Positions 10,292 to 17,046 of a stretch of 64,000 bases of DNA are shown here, one piece after another. The DNA is from Halonotius pteroides (GTDB lineage Archaea > Halobacteriota > Halobacteria > Halobacteriales > Haloferacaceae): positions 1 through 64,000 of the forward strand of contig NZ_QMDW01000005.1 in the NCBI RefSeq assembly GCF_003605635.1. The letters run 5' to 3'. The translations under genes and the position numbers were made by a program. The number at the start of each line of letters is the position of its first letter. Position 1 is the stretch's first letter. The notes under the pieces are model-generated. The model made no database searches, was not told the origin of the DNA, and saw only the letters and a list, made by a program, of their open reading frames with translations.

Positions 10292-11905
10292 TTAGTCGAC
10301 TCGCCCGTCGTGGAAAAAGGTCTCCTCGAAGACAGCTCGCTCGGCGTTACGCAAGTGATGGAGGAACGTCGAAGCCGAACAGTCGAGCGTTTCGGCTACG
10401 TCCTCGGCGCTGGCCTGCTGTGGGCGCTCAAAAAAGCCCGCTAGTGAGGCCGCTCGGAGTGCGTCTTCCTGTTTTCTGGTCAACTCGCCGAAGGCACTCG
10501 GGTGATCGTCGTCAACAGCCCGCTCGGTACAAGCATGCATTGTTGCTTTCGGCCAGTGGTCCTGCACGCTGTCGACTATCGCACCGACGTCGGTCCGGCG
10601 CGGGAACTCCACGGTCAGGTCCAGACGGTCGTCATGGGTGGTGATCGAGCGCAGGACCTCGCCGTGGCCACCGATGAGTTCCCTGATCGACTGTGCGTCG
10701 GTATGGAGGGACACGACCGTTGTCTCCGACTCTGTGACAACGGTCGCCTCCTGGACCGACGGGAGCCCCGCTGCAGTCGTCCGGAGCGTCTCGGCGTCAA
10801 CAGCCGCTGTTTTGATCAGGTACGGTACACCTGAGACACCACTGCCCTGCAGCTCCTCGACGACCAGTTCAGGGCTCTCGTTTTCGCTGTCGTCGGCAGC
10901 TAGCGCCGTCGAAAGGGCCACCAGGACGTGATCACCCATGTACCGGACTGTGAGTTCCGTAACCGTCTCGCCGCCAAGCGCCTCCTGCTGGCGGTGGACA
11001 TGCTGTTTGAACGCGAGCGCGGCCGCCAACTCGTCGACCAGCTCCTCCGTCACGTCGCTGCCGGCATCCGTCCGGACCACGGTGAGCGCGCCGTAGGACA
11101 GGCCCTCGTGGTCCAGGGGCACCGACCGGACCGAGGACAGTCCACATCGCTCCAGTCGGGCGACGATCTCCGACTCATCGTCGATATCAGTCGTGACCGT
11201 CACAGCGCCGTCCGTGGCGAGCGTCTGTCGTGTTGCCCCATCGATAACACGCTCTTCGTCTCCGAAGAAGCCCCGATCGTGGCCACAGTCGGCAATGACC
11301 ACCGGGTTCGGGTCCTCACCTCGTGTTCCCTGCTTCCGGACGACCCAGGCGGCCTCGTAGCCGTAGGCGTCAACGAGCAATCGGCAGACGCTCATGGCGA
11401 TTTCCCGATCGGTTGAAGTCTGCAACAGGAGTTGGCGGATGGCCTCCTTCCCGTCGCGTTCGGACTGGACCTGCTCGCGGGTCCGCTGGAGTTGCCGTTC
11501 TCGCTGTTTCCGCTCGGAGATGTCCCGGGAGTTGATGACGTAGTTCCCGTCGGTCGTCGGGTTCGAAGAGCCGGTAGTTTCGATCCACTTGTAAGAACCG
11601 TCTGCCATCTCGTGGCGGTATTCGACGGTTTCGACGTGGTTGCCGTCGTCGGAGACGATTGCGGAGAACGCTTCGACGACCCGGTCTCGATCCTCGGGAT
11701 GGAAGTACTCGGCAACCTGCTCCCCGACCAGTTCCTCCTGATCGTACCCGTAGAGGCGCTCGATAGATGGACTCTCGTACAGCACGACGCCTGACGGGTC
11801 AAGCAGCGTCAACAGATCAGTTGAGTGCAGCGGAAGCCGGTCGAGCGATGAGACATCCTCCAGTTTGGGAGTTGTCTGTGAGCTCAATCTCTCATCGCTA
11901 TCCAT
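10292..11905 (-). CDS. PAS-GAF-Bat HTH transcriptional regulator
   Basis: A soluble one-component regulator related to bacterioopsin activator (Bat). From ATG 11905 it has an N-terminal PAS domain (roughly residues 30-140, with ERLYGY and HPEDRDRV), a short coiled coil, a GAF domain (about 150-320), the bacterioopsin-activator linker region (about 330-470), and a C-terminal HTH_10 domain containing LTRKQEDALR and the recognition helix STFLHHLRNAE. The frame is open further up, to 12082. I prefer ATG 11905 because the extra 59 codons look non-coding and an AT-rich TATA-like stretch lies about 45 nt before it. It has no REC or kinase domain, so a ligand or redox cue probably acts directly on PAS/GAF. 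It lies upstream of the giant adhesin gene on the same strand, 268 bp away, which suggests the adhesin as a target; that is inference. Confidence 0.9.
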   Translation of the reverse strand: MDSDERLSSQTTPKLEDVSSLDRLPLHSTDLLTLLDPSGVVLYESPSIERLYGYDQEELVGEQVAEYFHPEDRDRVVEAFSAIVSDDGNHVETVEYRHEMADGSYKWIETTGSSNPTTDGNYVINSRDISERKQRERQLQRTREQVQSERDGKEAIRQLLLQTSTDREIAMSVCRLLVDAYGYEAAWVVRKQGTRGEDPNPVVIADCGHDRGFFGDEERVIDGATRQTLATDGAVTVTTDIDDESEIVARLERCGLSSVRSVPLDHEGLSYGALTVVRTDAGSDVTEELVDELAAALAFKQHVHRQQEALGGETVTELTVRYMGDHVLVALSTALAADDSENESPELVVEELQGSGVSGVPYLIKTAAVDAETLRTTAAGLPSVQEATVVTESETTVVSLHTDAQSIRELIGGHGEVLRSITTHDDRLDLTVEFPRRTDVGAIVDSVQDHWPKATMHACTERAVDDDHPSAFGELTRKQEDALRAASLAGFFERPQQASAEDVAETLDCSASTFLHHLRNAERAVFEETFFHDGRVD

Positions 11906-12061
11906 GCGGTTCTTTTGTGTCCGAATCCGAATGTGTCCTTCGGTTATGTCACTGGAAAATAAACGACTCTGTGAATCTGGAACCATGGGAAACAGCAGTT
12001 CCGTTTCACCGTCCAACCCATCGTCTTCGACAGACTGCTCAGATCGGTTCCATCCCGTATG

Positions 12062-12110
12062 CATTGAGAGAGCCAGTCTCAACTACTGTCAAGCCGTGGA
12101 AGTTGAGACT
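12062..12110. repeat. Palindromic element shared with 46696-46722
   Basis: TTGAGA (12064-12069) and TCTCAA (12077-12082) form an inverted repeat with a 7-bp spacer. AGTCTCAACT (12075-12084) is repeated in inverse orientation at 12101-12110. Positions 12062-12088 match 46696-46722 at 23 of 27 bases. It lies upstream of the preferred start of the Bat-like regulator. It could be an operator or the footprint of a small mobile element. Confidence 0.5.
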
Positions 12111-12288
12111 ACACCGGATTTAGCAGGTCTATGATGCGTGGTTTCGGACGAATTGATTCCCGAGAACTGAGTCAAATCGCGTCTCACCCGTCCGTTTCTG
12201 TTGCACTCCCAACTCTATCGGTGAACTTCTCAGACTCTCGGAGCGTTGCCACTCAGAAAATCGACATTAGCCCAGGCTGAGCGGCTAT

Positions 12289-13965
12289 CTACCCGATTCC
12301 GATCTCCTTCTTCAGCAGTGTGAGCGTATTGTCCGCCGTCACAATCGGTGCGTGCTCGTACTCACCAGTCAATTCGACCTGTACGAGCAAGTCGACAGCT
12401 CGCCAAATCGAGTACAACAGACACGCAAATGCGAAGTAGAAGAACCGCAACCCGAAATCCTTCGACGTGGTGGCAGCCATGAACCGCTTGATCGACTTGT
12501 ACCCGCTCTCGATTTCCCACCTGTAGCCATACTCAGTGAGGTGACCCCTCCCGCAATTCGACATGAACAGCGAGTACTGTCGATAGTCGTCGTGCTCTGC
12601 GTCCTCTTTCCGCCGATAGATCAGCGTCGTTTCGTGCCATTCGTTATTCCCGAGATGGAGTTTCCGGTCAGTTTCGTAGCGGTCCTGGTCACGCTGGAGC
12701 AATCGCTTAGCCTGAGCCTTCTCGCTGGTCTGCATCCGCTTCGGCACGACATACGACAAGCCACGCTGGCTGAGCATCTCCAGGACGTGCTGACTATCAA
12801 ACTCTCGGTCCATTAGCACGTTATCGACGTGGACGAGCTCTTCAGCAGAATCCAGCAAGTCCCCGACGATCTCCTTGCGTGACTCGCCTTTCCGCACCGG
12901 GCGGGCATCAAGGACGAGTGGGATAGCGTTGCCGACCAACTGGACTGTCGCCCACTGATAGGCGTACTCGTCGGTGTTCTCTTTCGTTCCGATGATTTCG
13001 TCCTCGTGACCCGTGCGGTCGCCTGTGAAGGGGTCGGCTTCAGTGATGTCGATGGCGACGATCCCTGCGCGGAAGAACTCCTCTGTCTCTGCGACCTCGT
13101 CGATGAGTTGTCGAATTGACTGTCGGTACATCTCTCGAACCTCCGGTATCGAGAGGTTGCGAATGTGGTCACGATGAGCGTGCCCGAGTGGTGTCCGCTC
13201 CCGAGTGGACTCGTAGACGAAACTGCGAGCCCCCTCATTTGCAGCGAGGCTCTCACGAAGTCCGAGATACGTCTGCAAATCCCAGTACGCGTTCTCGTGA
13301 ATTTCACAGCCGTCCCCACGATCCAGCGAGAATGCCGGGGAGACGACGTGACTGACGTGGTCAGTGATCTTCTCCGCCTGCTCCAGCACGGTTTGATCGT
13401 CCGGTTCTGACTCACCAGACTCGTTCCCGTGGTATCGGAGCTTTCGTTCTGGTTCACGCGGGACCGAGACACCCGCATTCTGGGCTTTGATGAGGATTGT
13501 TCGAGCCGCTGTCTCGACTGTCTCCCGGAGGTCAGCGGTGAACCGCTTGTGCCAACTTCGCCACAGTGTCGACTGGTCCGGGATCGTCTCGAAACCCAAT
13601 TGCTCGCAGAGGTCAGGACGATTCCCGAGGTAGCCGACGAGTGCGGTTTCGTGCTCCCACCCGTGGCATTCTTGCAGGACGAACACCCGGAAGAGAGTGT
13701 CCATCTGGTAGCGTGTCAGCCCCGCATATCGGTCGTGGGCGCTGAACCGGAAGTAGGCTAGCGGGAGAACACAGACGAACTCCTCGATGGAGTCGTGGCT
13801 CTCGTAGTCGAACCACGTCTTCGAGACTGTCCGGATATCTGATTCCAGTCCGGCGAGTGACGTTCGATCGTACAGTGGTGTCGAATTGTACGCCGGCCAC
13901 TCACCGTATTTCTGTTGGGCGATCCGTCGAAACGTAGTCCGACAGGACTGACTGGTGTGGGGCAT
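12289..13965 (-). CDS. IS4-type DDE transposase
   Basis: A full-length transposase of about 558 residues from ATG 13965 (the frame is open to 13992). A catalytic triad can be proposed: Asp in AIDITEAD, Asp in LMDREFD, and Glu in the signature around YRWEIESGYKSIK. That signature fits the IS4 pattern Y-(2)-R-(3)-E-(6)-K exactly. No frameshift or internal stop is seen, so the gene may be active. A short hydrophobic C-terminal stretch (FFYFAFACLLYSIW) is normal for the family. I could not identify convincing terminal inverted repeats or a target duplication by eye, so the element ends are unknown. A G-rich tract (14015-14032) lies just upstream. The transposase at the left window edge is a relative in the same orientation. 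Confidence 0.9.
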   Translation of the reverse strand: MPHTSQSCRTTFRRIAQQKYGEWPAYNSTPLYDRTSLAGLESDIRTVSKTWFDYESHDSIEEFVCVLPLAYFRFSAHDRYAGLTRYQMDTLFRVFVLQECHGWEHETALVGYLGNRPDLCEQLGFETIPDQSTLWRSWHKRFTADLRETVETAARTILIKAQNAGVSVPREPERKLRYHGNESGESEPDDQTVLEQAEKITDHVSHVVSPAFSLDRGDGCEIHENAYWDLQTYLGLRESLAANEGARSFVYESTRERTPLGHAHRDHIRNLSIPEVREMYRQSIRQLIDEVAETEEFFRAGIVAIDITEADPFTGDRTGHEDEIIGTKENTDEYAYQWATVQLVGNAIPLVLDARPVRKGESRKEIVGDLLDSAEELVHVDNVLMDREFDSQHVLEMLSQRGLSYVVPKRMQTSEKAQAKRLLQRDQDRYETDRKLHLGNNEWHETTLIYRRKEDAEHDDYRQYSLFMSNCGRGHLTEYGYRWEIESGYKSIKRFMAATTSKDFGLRFFYFAFACLLYSIWRAVDLLVQVELTGEYEHAPIVTADNTLTLLKKEIGIG

Positions 13966-14110
13966 CAGTCTATAAAGATATAACGAACTCAAAACTCGTG
14001 TTATATTTAATTAAGCGGGGGGGGTGGGGGTGAGTGTGCCTCTGACGCTTCGCTGGATACCAGTTTGAGAGGTATCCGGTTCGATTATTCTTGAGGAAGA
14101 ATATAATTCT

Positions 14111-14162
14111 GAACCCAATACATGTACCTGATCAATATTGTCAACATCTAAGTATTGGGTTC
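14111..14162. repeat. 11-bp perfect inverted repeat
   Basis: GAACCCAATAC at 14111-14121 is matched by GTATTGGGTTC at 14152-14162, with a 30-bp AT-rich loop. It could be the ends of a small non-autonomous element, a processing hairpin or a protein site. No adjacent target duplication is obvious. Confidence 0.7.
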
Positions 14163-14476
14163 ACTATTTGCAATCCAGTTTTGAGGGTGAACAGGGTTAT
14201 GAGTTAATCAGTTCAGGTGCTCCAGGGCCTACCCAGCGAGTGGCATAATTCGGATTTAAAAAAGTTTGGGAACAGTTGTTATTCTGCCCCATGCAACTGG
14301 CTATTCACTGGATTTATTGGATTTTATGAGACCCCGAGCGATCAAATCGTTATCGAAATCAGCGGTAAGTGGTTTTGATTGTGTGCTACAATAGATGTCG
14401 ACTAACAGTTGATTCTCGACGTCAAGTTTTTCATACTGCGCAGCACTGCTTCGGCACTTGAGCTTCTGTATTGACT

Positions 14477-14488
14477 CGGTAAAAACCG
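14477..14488 (-). terminator. Possible bop terminator hairpin
   Basis: On the minus strand, about 57 nt after the bop stop codon, CGGT and ACCG flank a T tract. Haloarchaeal terminators are often T-rich with little structure, so this is suggestive only. Confidence 0.3.
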
Positions 14489-14544
14489 TTTTCCGAGGGC
14501 ACGTTTCTCGTCGATGGTTACAGTTACCAGACTCACTTGCGCAA

Positions 14545-15303
14545 TTAGTCTGTGGGGTCTGCGTCTCCTAGCGCCGCACCAGTAGTATCGCCGGCTGCGT
14601 TGAGAACATCGCGGCTCGATAGCAAGATGATACCGAAGCCCACCTTCGCGACGAGGTCTAGCACCATGAACCCAGCTGTTTCGCTATAGAGGCTGATCAC
14701 TCCGAGCCCCTCCGTGCCGAGGATCCACCATACTGGGTAGACCAGCCAAACGACTACGATGAGGTTCCGAAGAGTGCTAAACGTTGATCGCGCGGCTCCC
14801 GATAATTGGCTTGCTTCTTTGGTTAGGGTGCCGAAGAGGAAGTATAGCAACACCAATAAGAAGCCCGTCGAGACTCCCCACCAAATAATGCGATCCCCGA
14901 CAGGGCTGAGCAGCACACCGGCTGTCGATAGCGTTGCCACGGCACCGGTGCCGATCATCAGCACGTCAAGGCCAACGAGTGTAGACAGTTGGTTTCGGTT
15001 TGCCCCGGCAAGCAGTCCGAGATCGATGAGTAAGAGTGGCGTTGTGAACAGCCAATCGGTATACCGTGCCCAATAAATCGGTAGCTCCTCACCGCCGATC
15101 TCGATTGTCGTCAAGCCGAATCCAAGTGCCATGCTCAGGTAGTTTACGAATGCGATAGCAGTGATGAATATCGTGACAATATAGAACTCTTGACGGCGTC
15201 TATTCTTTTCACCCCATCCGCGAGCGATGAAGTACAGCATACCAATGAGCATTCCCGCTGTCCCTAGCCACAGCCATAATGATTCGCTGCCTGGTTGGGT
15301 CAT
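14545..15303 (-). CDS. bop: Bacteriorhodopsin (light-driven proton pump)
   Basis: A 252-residue seven-helix retinal protein. The proton-pump residues are all present by alignment to bacteriorhodopsin: Arg80 (bR R82) and Asp83 (D85, Schiff-base acceptor) in [11 protein letters not shown], Asp94 (D96, donor) in LLLIDLGLL, Glu198 and Glu208 (E194/E204 release pair), Asp216 (D212) and the retinal lysine Lys220 (K216) in DLVAKVGFG. This excludes halorhodopsin and sensory rhodopsin types. No transducer gene adjoins it. It most resembles Haloarcula-type bacteriorhodopsins from memory. The protein sits in the cell membrane and exports protons in light. It has its own upstream region of about 270 bp, downstream of a DUF5658/response-regulator operon on the same strand. 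No brp/blh or crtY gene for retinal synthesis is in the window. Confidence 0.97.
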   Translation of the reverse strand: MTQPGSESLWLWLGTAGMLIGMLYFIARGWGEKNRRRQEFYIVTIFITAIAFVNYLSMALGFGLTTIEIGGEELPIYWARYTDWLFTTPLLLIDLGLLAGANRNQLSTLVGLDVLMIGTGAVATLSTAGVLLSPVGDRIIWWGVSTGFLLVLLYFLFGTLTKEASQLSGAARSTFSTLRNLIVVVWLVYPVWWILGTEGLGVISLYSETAGFMVLDLVAKVGFGIILLSSRDVLNAAGDTTGAALGDADPTD

Positions 15304-15338
15304 AGTCCATCAGAATAATTATTCATATACAGTATGTG

Positions 15339-15373
15339 TTTTATACCTCTATGTATAGTGTAACTCGTAGATT
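15339..15373 (-). promoter_or_regulatory. bop promoter: TATA box and possible Bat UAS-like site
   Basis: On the minus strand GGTATAAAA (15347-15339) lies about 40 nt before the bop ATG and fits a haloarchaeal TATA box. Upstream, at 15373-15360, AATCTACGAGTTAC resembles the bop UAS consensus ACCCNACTAGTTNG in its right half (ACNAGTT). The left half is poor and the spacing is a little longer than in Halobacterium, so the UAS call is tentative. Confidence 0.4.
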
Positions 15374-15575
15374 GCCTCTGCTAATAGGTACCAATACACT
15401 ATCCACCCAGTTTTGATCCGTGAGTTGCCGCAGGGCTAAGACATCCTCCTATACCGTTTATAAAATGAGGGTTTGGACTTTCATAGCAGAAATTAAAACA
15501 GAAAAAGCAGCATAGCAAATGATACAATTAACACAATTGAAACATACAATAATAAACCGACAAACTCGATCAATC

Positions 15576-15959
15576 TCATATCCAAATGAGTACCATATTA
15601 TGAAGCGACACAGCGCTCCATACGATCAAAACTGAAAGGTATGCTACGTTGCTCCAAAGATTGATGTTATGTCTCGATTGTGCGACTCCTGGAAGCAGGT
15701 ATTCACCAAGAAACAATAATAAAACCAGTGACACCGACGAGAGAAAGAATAGCCCGGGGATTACCCCGAGAGCCTCGATCACGCGTACGACAATGGGATT
15801 GGCTTCTCGCAGTCCGACACTCAGCCCATAGTACGTAAGGCTCGCATCTATAGCTCGTACTAAGATCAATCCGATGAGCAGCGGATATTTATTTTGTGCG
15901 AGTACTGCGATATTGCCGCTGGTAGCACAATTCGTGGCTGTCACGGTTCCTCGTTTCAT
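15576..15959 (-). CDS. DUF5658-like small membrane protein
   Basis: A 127-residue integral membrane protein with about four hydrophobic segments. The motif RAIDASLTYYGL followed by REANPIV is the hallmark I associate with haloarchaeal DUF5658 proteins (D-A-x-x-T-Y ... E-A-N-P). Biochemical function is unknown. The ATG lies one base after the stop of the upstream REC-HalX regulator, so the two are almost certainly translated from one mRNA. Its position between a response regulator and bacteriorhodopsin suggests a membrane role linked to that regulation, which is inference. Confidence 0.75.
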   Translation of the reverse strand: MKRGTVTATNCATSGNIAVLAQNKYPLLIGLILVRAIDASLTYYGLSVGLREANPIVVRVIEALGVIPGLFFLSSVSLVLLLFLGEYLLPGVAQSRHNINLWSNVAYLSVLIVWSAVSLHNMVLIWI

Positions 15960-15960
15960 A

Positions 15961-16554
15961 TCAGAACTGTTCTACAGGTTGGGAGCCGATACGCTGGTCT
16001 CTGACCAGCATATCGATCTGATAATCTGTCTCGAGACGCTGGAGTGTCGTATCAGCTTCTTCTTCCAACTCCCGTATTCTCTGGAGGAGACCGCGGTATC
16101 GCTCGTCCTTTTCCAGCTCTGTTTTGTCAAGGTTCGCTTCTAACGTGGCTTTCCTCGCGGTGAGTGAGAGAAGCTCTGTGAGTGAATCTTCGTATGTTAG
16201 AACCAGCTCCGCAGCTTCCACAGCTCGAAGAAGCTTCGTCCGGTCGATTGGTTTGAGAAGATAGTCATCCACATCGATGGACGCTAGGTCTTCCGTTGGC
16301 TGAACAGCTGTTATCATAATCACCTGCTGGTCATCGCCGCCTTCACGAATTGATTGTAGCACTTCCGTGCCAGACAGTCCCGGCATTCGACGATCTAAAA
16401 GGACAATATCAATCGGTTCCTCAGCAAAGATTTCCAGTGCATCTTCCCCGGAATAGGCCACATGAACCTCGAACTGCTCCTGTAGCCAAATACCGAACAA
16501 GTCAGCGAGATTCTCTTCGTCTTCGACGATCAGAACGGTACTGGAATGGGTCAT
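15961..16554 (-). CDS. REC-HalX response regulator
   Basis: 197 residues. Residues 1-120 are a receiver domain: the acidic pocket is VEDEEN, the phospho-acceptor Asp is in IVLLDRRMPG, and the conserved Lys is in YLLKPID. Residues about 125-195 form the helical HalX domain (LLSLTARKATLEANLD, then a coiled coil). There is no DNA-binding domain, so it probably acts by protein-protein contact, for example with the HalX-containing Bat regulator upstream. It follows the HalOD1 gene by 10 bp and precedes the DUF5658 gene by 1 bp, in one operon. Confidence 0.92.
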   Translation of the reverse strand: MTHSSTVLIVEDEENLADLFGIWLQEQFEVHVAYSGEDALEIFAEEPIDIVLLDRRMPGLSGTEVLQSIREGGDDQQVIMITAVQPTEDLASIDVDDYLLKPIDRTKLLRAVEAAELVLTYEDSLTELLSLTARKATLEANLDKTELEKDERYRGLLQRIRELEEEADTTLQRLETDYQIDMLVRDQRIGSQPVEQF

Positions 16555-16564
16555 CTGTTCTCAC

Positions 16565-16888
16565 TCACGCATCTCGTTCGACGATGACACGCACTGTTGA
16601 TCCATACAGAACCGTCACAAGTGCGTGCTGAAAGAGAAACTCCACAGAGGGCATATGGCTGGTCTCGTCGACTGCACGCGTTTTGAACAAGCCATCTAAC
16701 TTGTCTGCATCCACGAATTCGAATACCGGAGGCGATCTGTTGAGGTCCGGCCAGTCTTCGACAGCTTCCATAAGTGTCTCAATAACCGCCTCCGAGACAC
16801 AAACGGGTCTGTCAAATTCCCGTATAATGAGCGAATCCGTACTCCATCCTTTGGGTCTGGACTCTCGGTGCGGAGAGCTTTCGGCCAT
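16565..16888 (-). CDS. HalOD1 output-domain protein
   Basis: A 107-residue single-domain protein. The stretch SEAVIETLMEAVEDWPDLNRSPP, then VDADKLDGLF and a hydrophobic FLFQHALVTVLYG strand, matches the HalOD1 output domain common beside haloarchaeal two-component genes. No catalytic motif is seen and the function is unknown. It is the first gene of a three-gene operon with the REC-HalX regulator and the DUF5658 protein. The 158-bp gap upstream, with a TATA-like stretch, probably holds the operon promoter. A paralogue with a longer C-terminus is at 43806-44282. Confidence 0.8.
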   Translation of the reverse strand: MAESSPHRESRPKGWSTDSLIIREFDRPVCVSEAVIETLMEAVEDWPDLNRSPPVFEFVDADKLDGLFKTRAVDETSHMPSVEFLFQHALVTVLYGSTVRVIVERDA

Positions 16889-17046
16889 ACATAATCCACA
16901 TATTCTACAATCAAACGTCTTCTACCCTCTAATATCGGGTTGCCAAATTCAATGCCTATATGGAAAGGACCACTATTTGGAGCCAGTTCTCCGAATGTCG
17001 ACAAGCAGGACAGCCCGAGTACTGCAGAACGTGATACTGAGGCAGG

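Larger units (their letters stand above)
13993..14544. other. AT-rich intergenic region without a clear gene
   Basis: It separates the IS4-type transposase from the bacteriorhodopsin gene. It contains a G-rich tract near 14015-14032, an 11-bp perfect inverted repeat (14111-14121 and 14152-14162) and a small hairpin with a T-rich minus strand at 14477-14488. A minus-strand open frame of about 70 codons ends near 14330 but has no start codon. It may be a gene remnant; I do not recognise it. Confidence 0.5.

Noticed and set aside
14015-14032. G-rich tract upstream of the IS4-type transposase as a G-quadruplex regulator
   Set aside because: It is one run of G interrupted by a T, not four separated G-runs; no further support.
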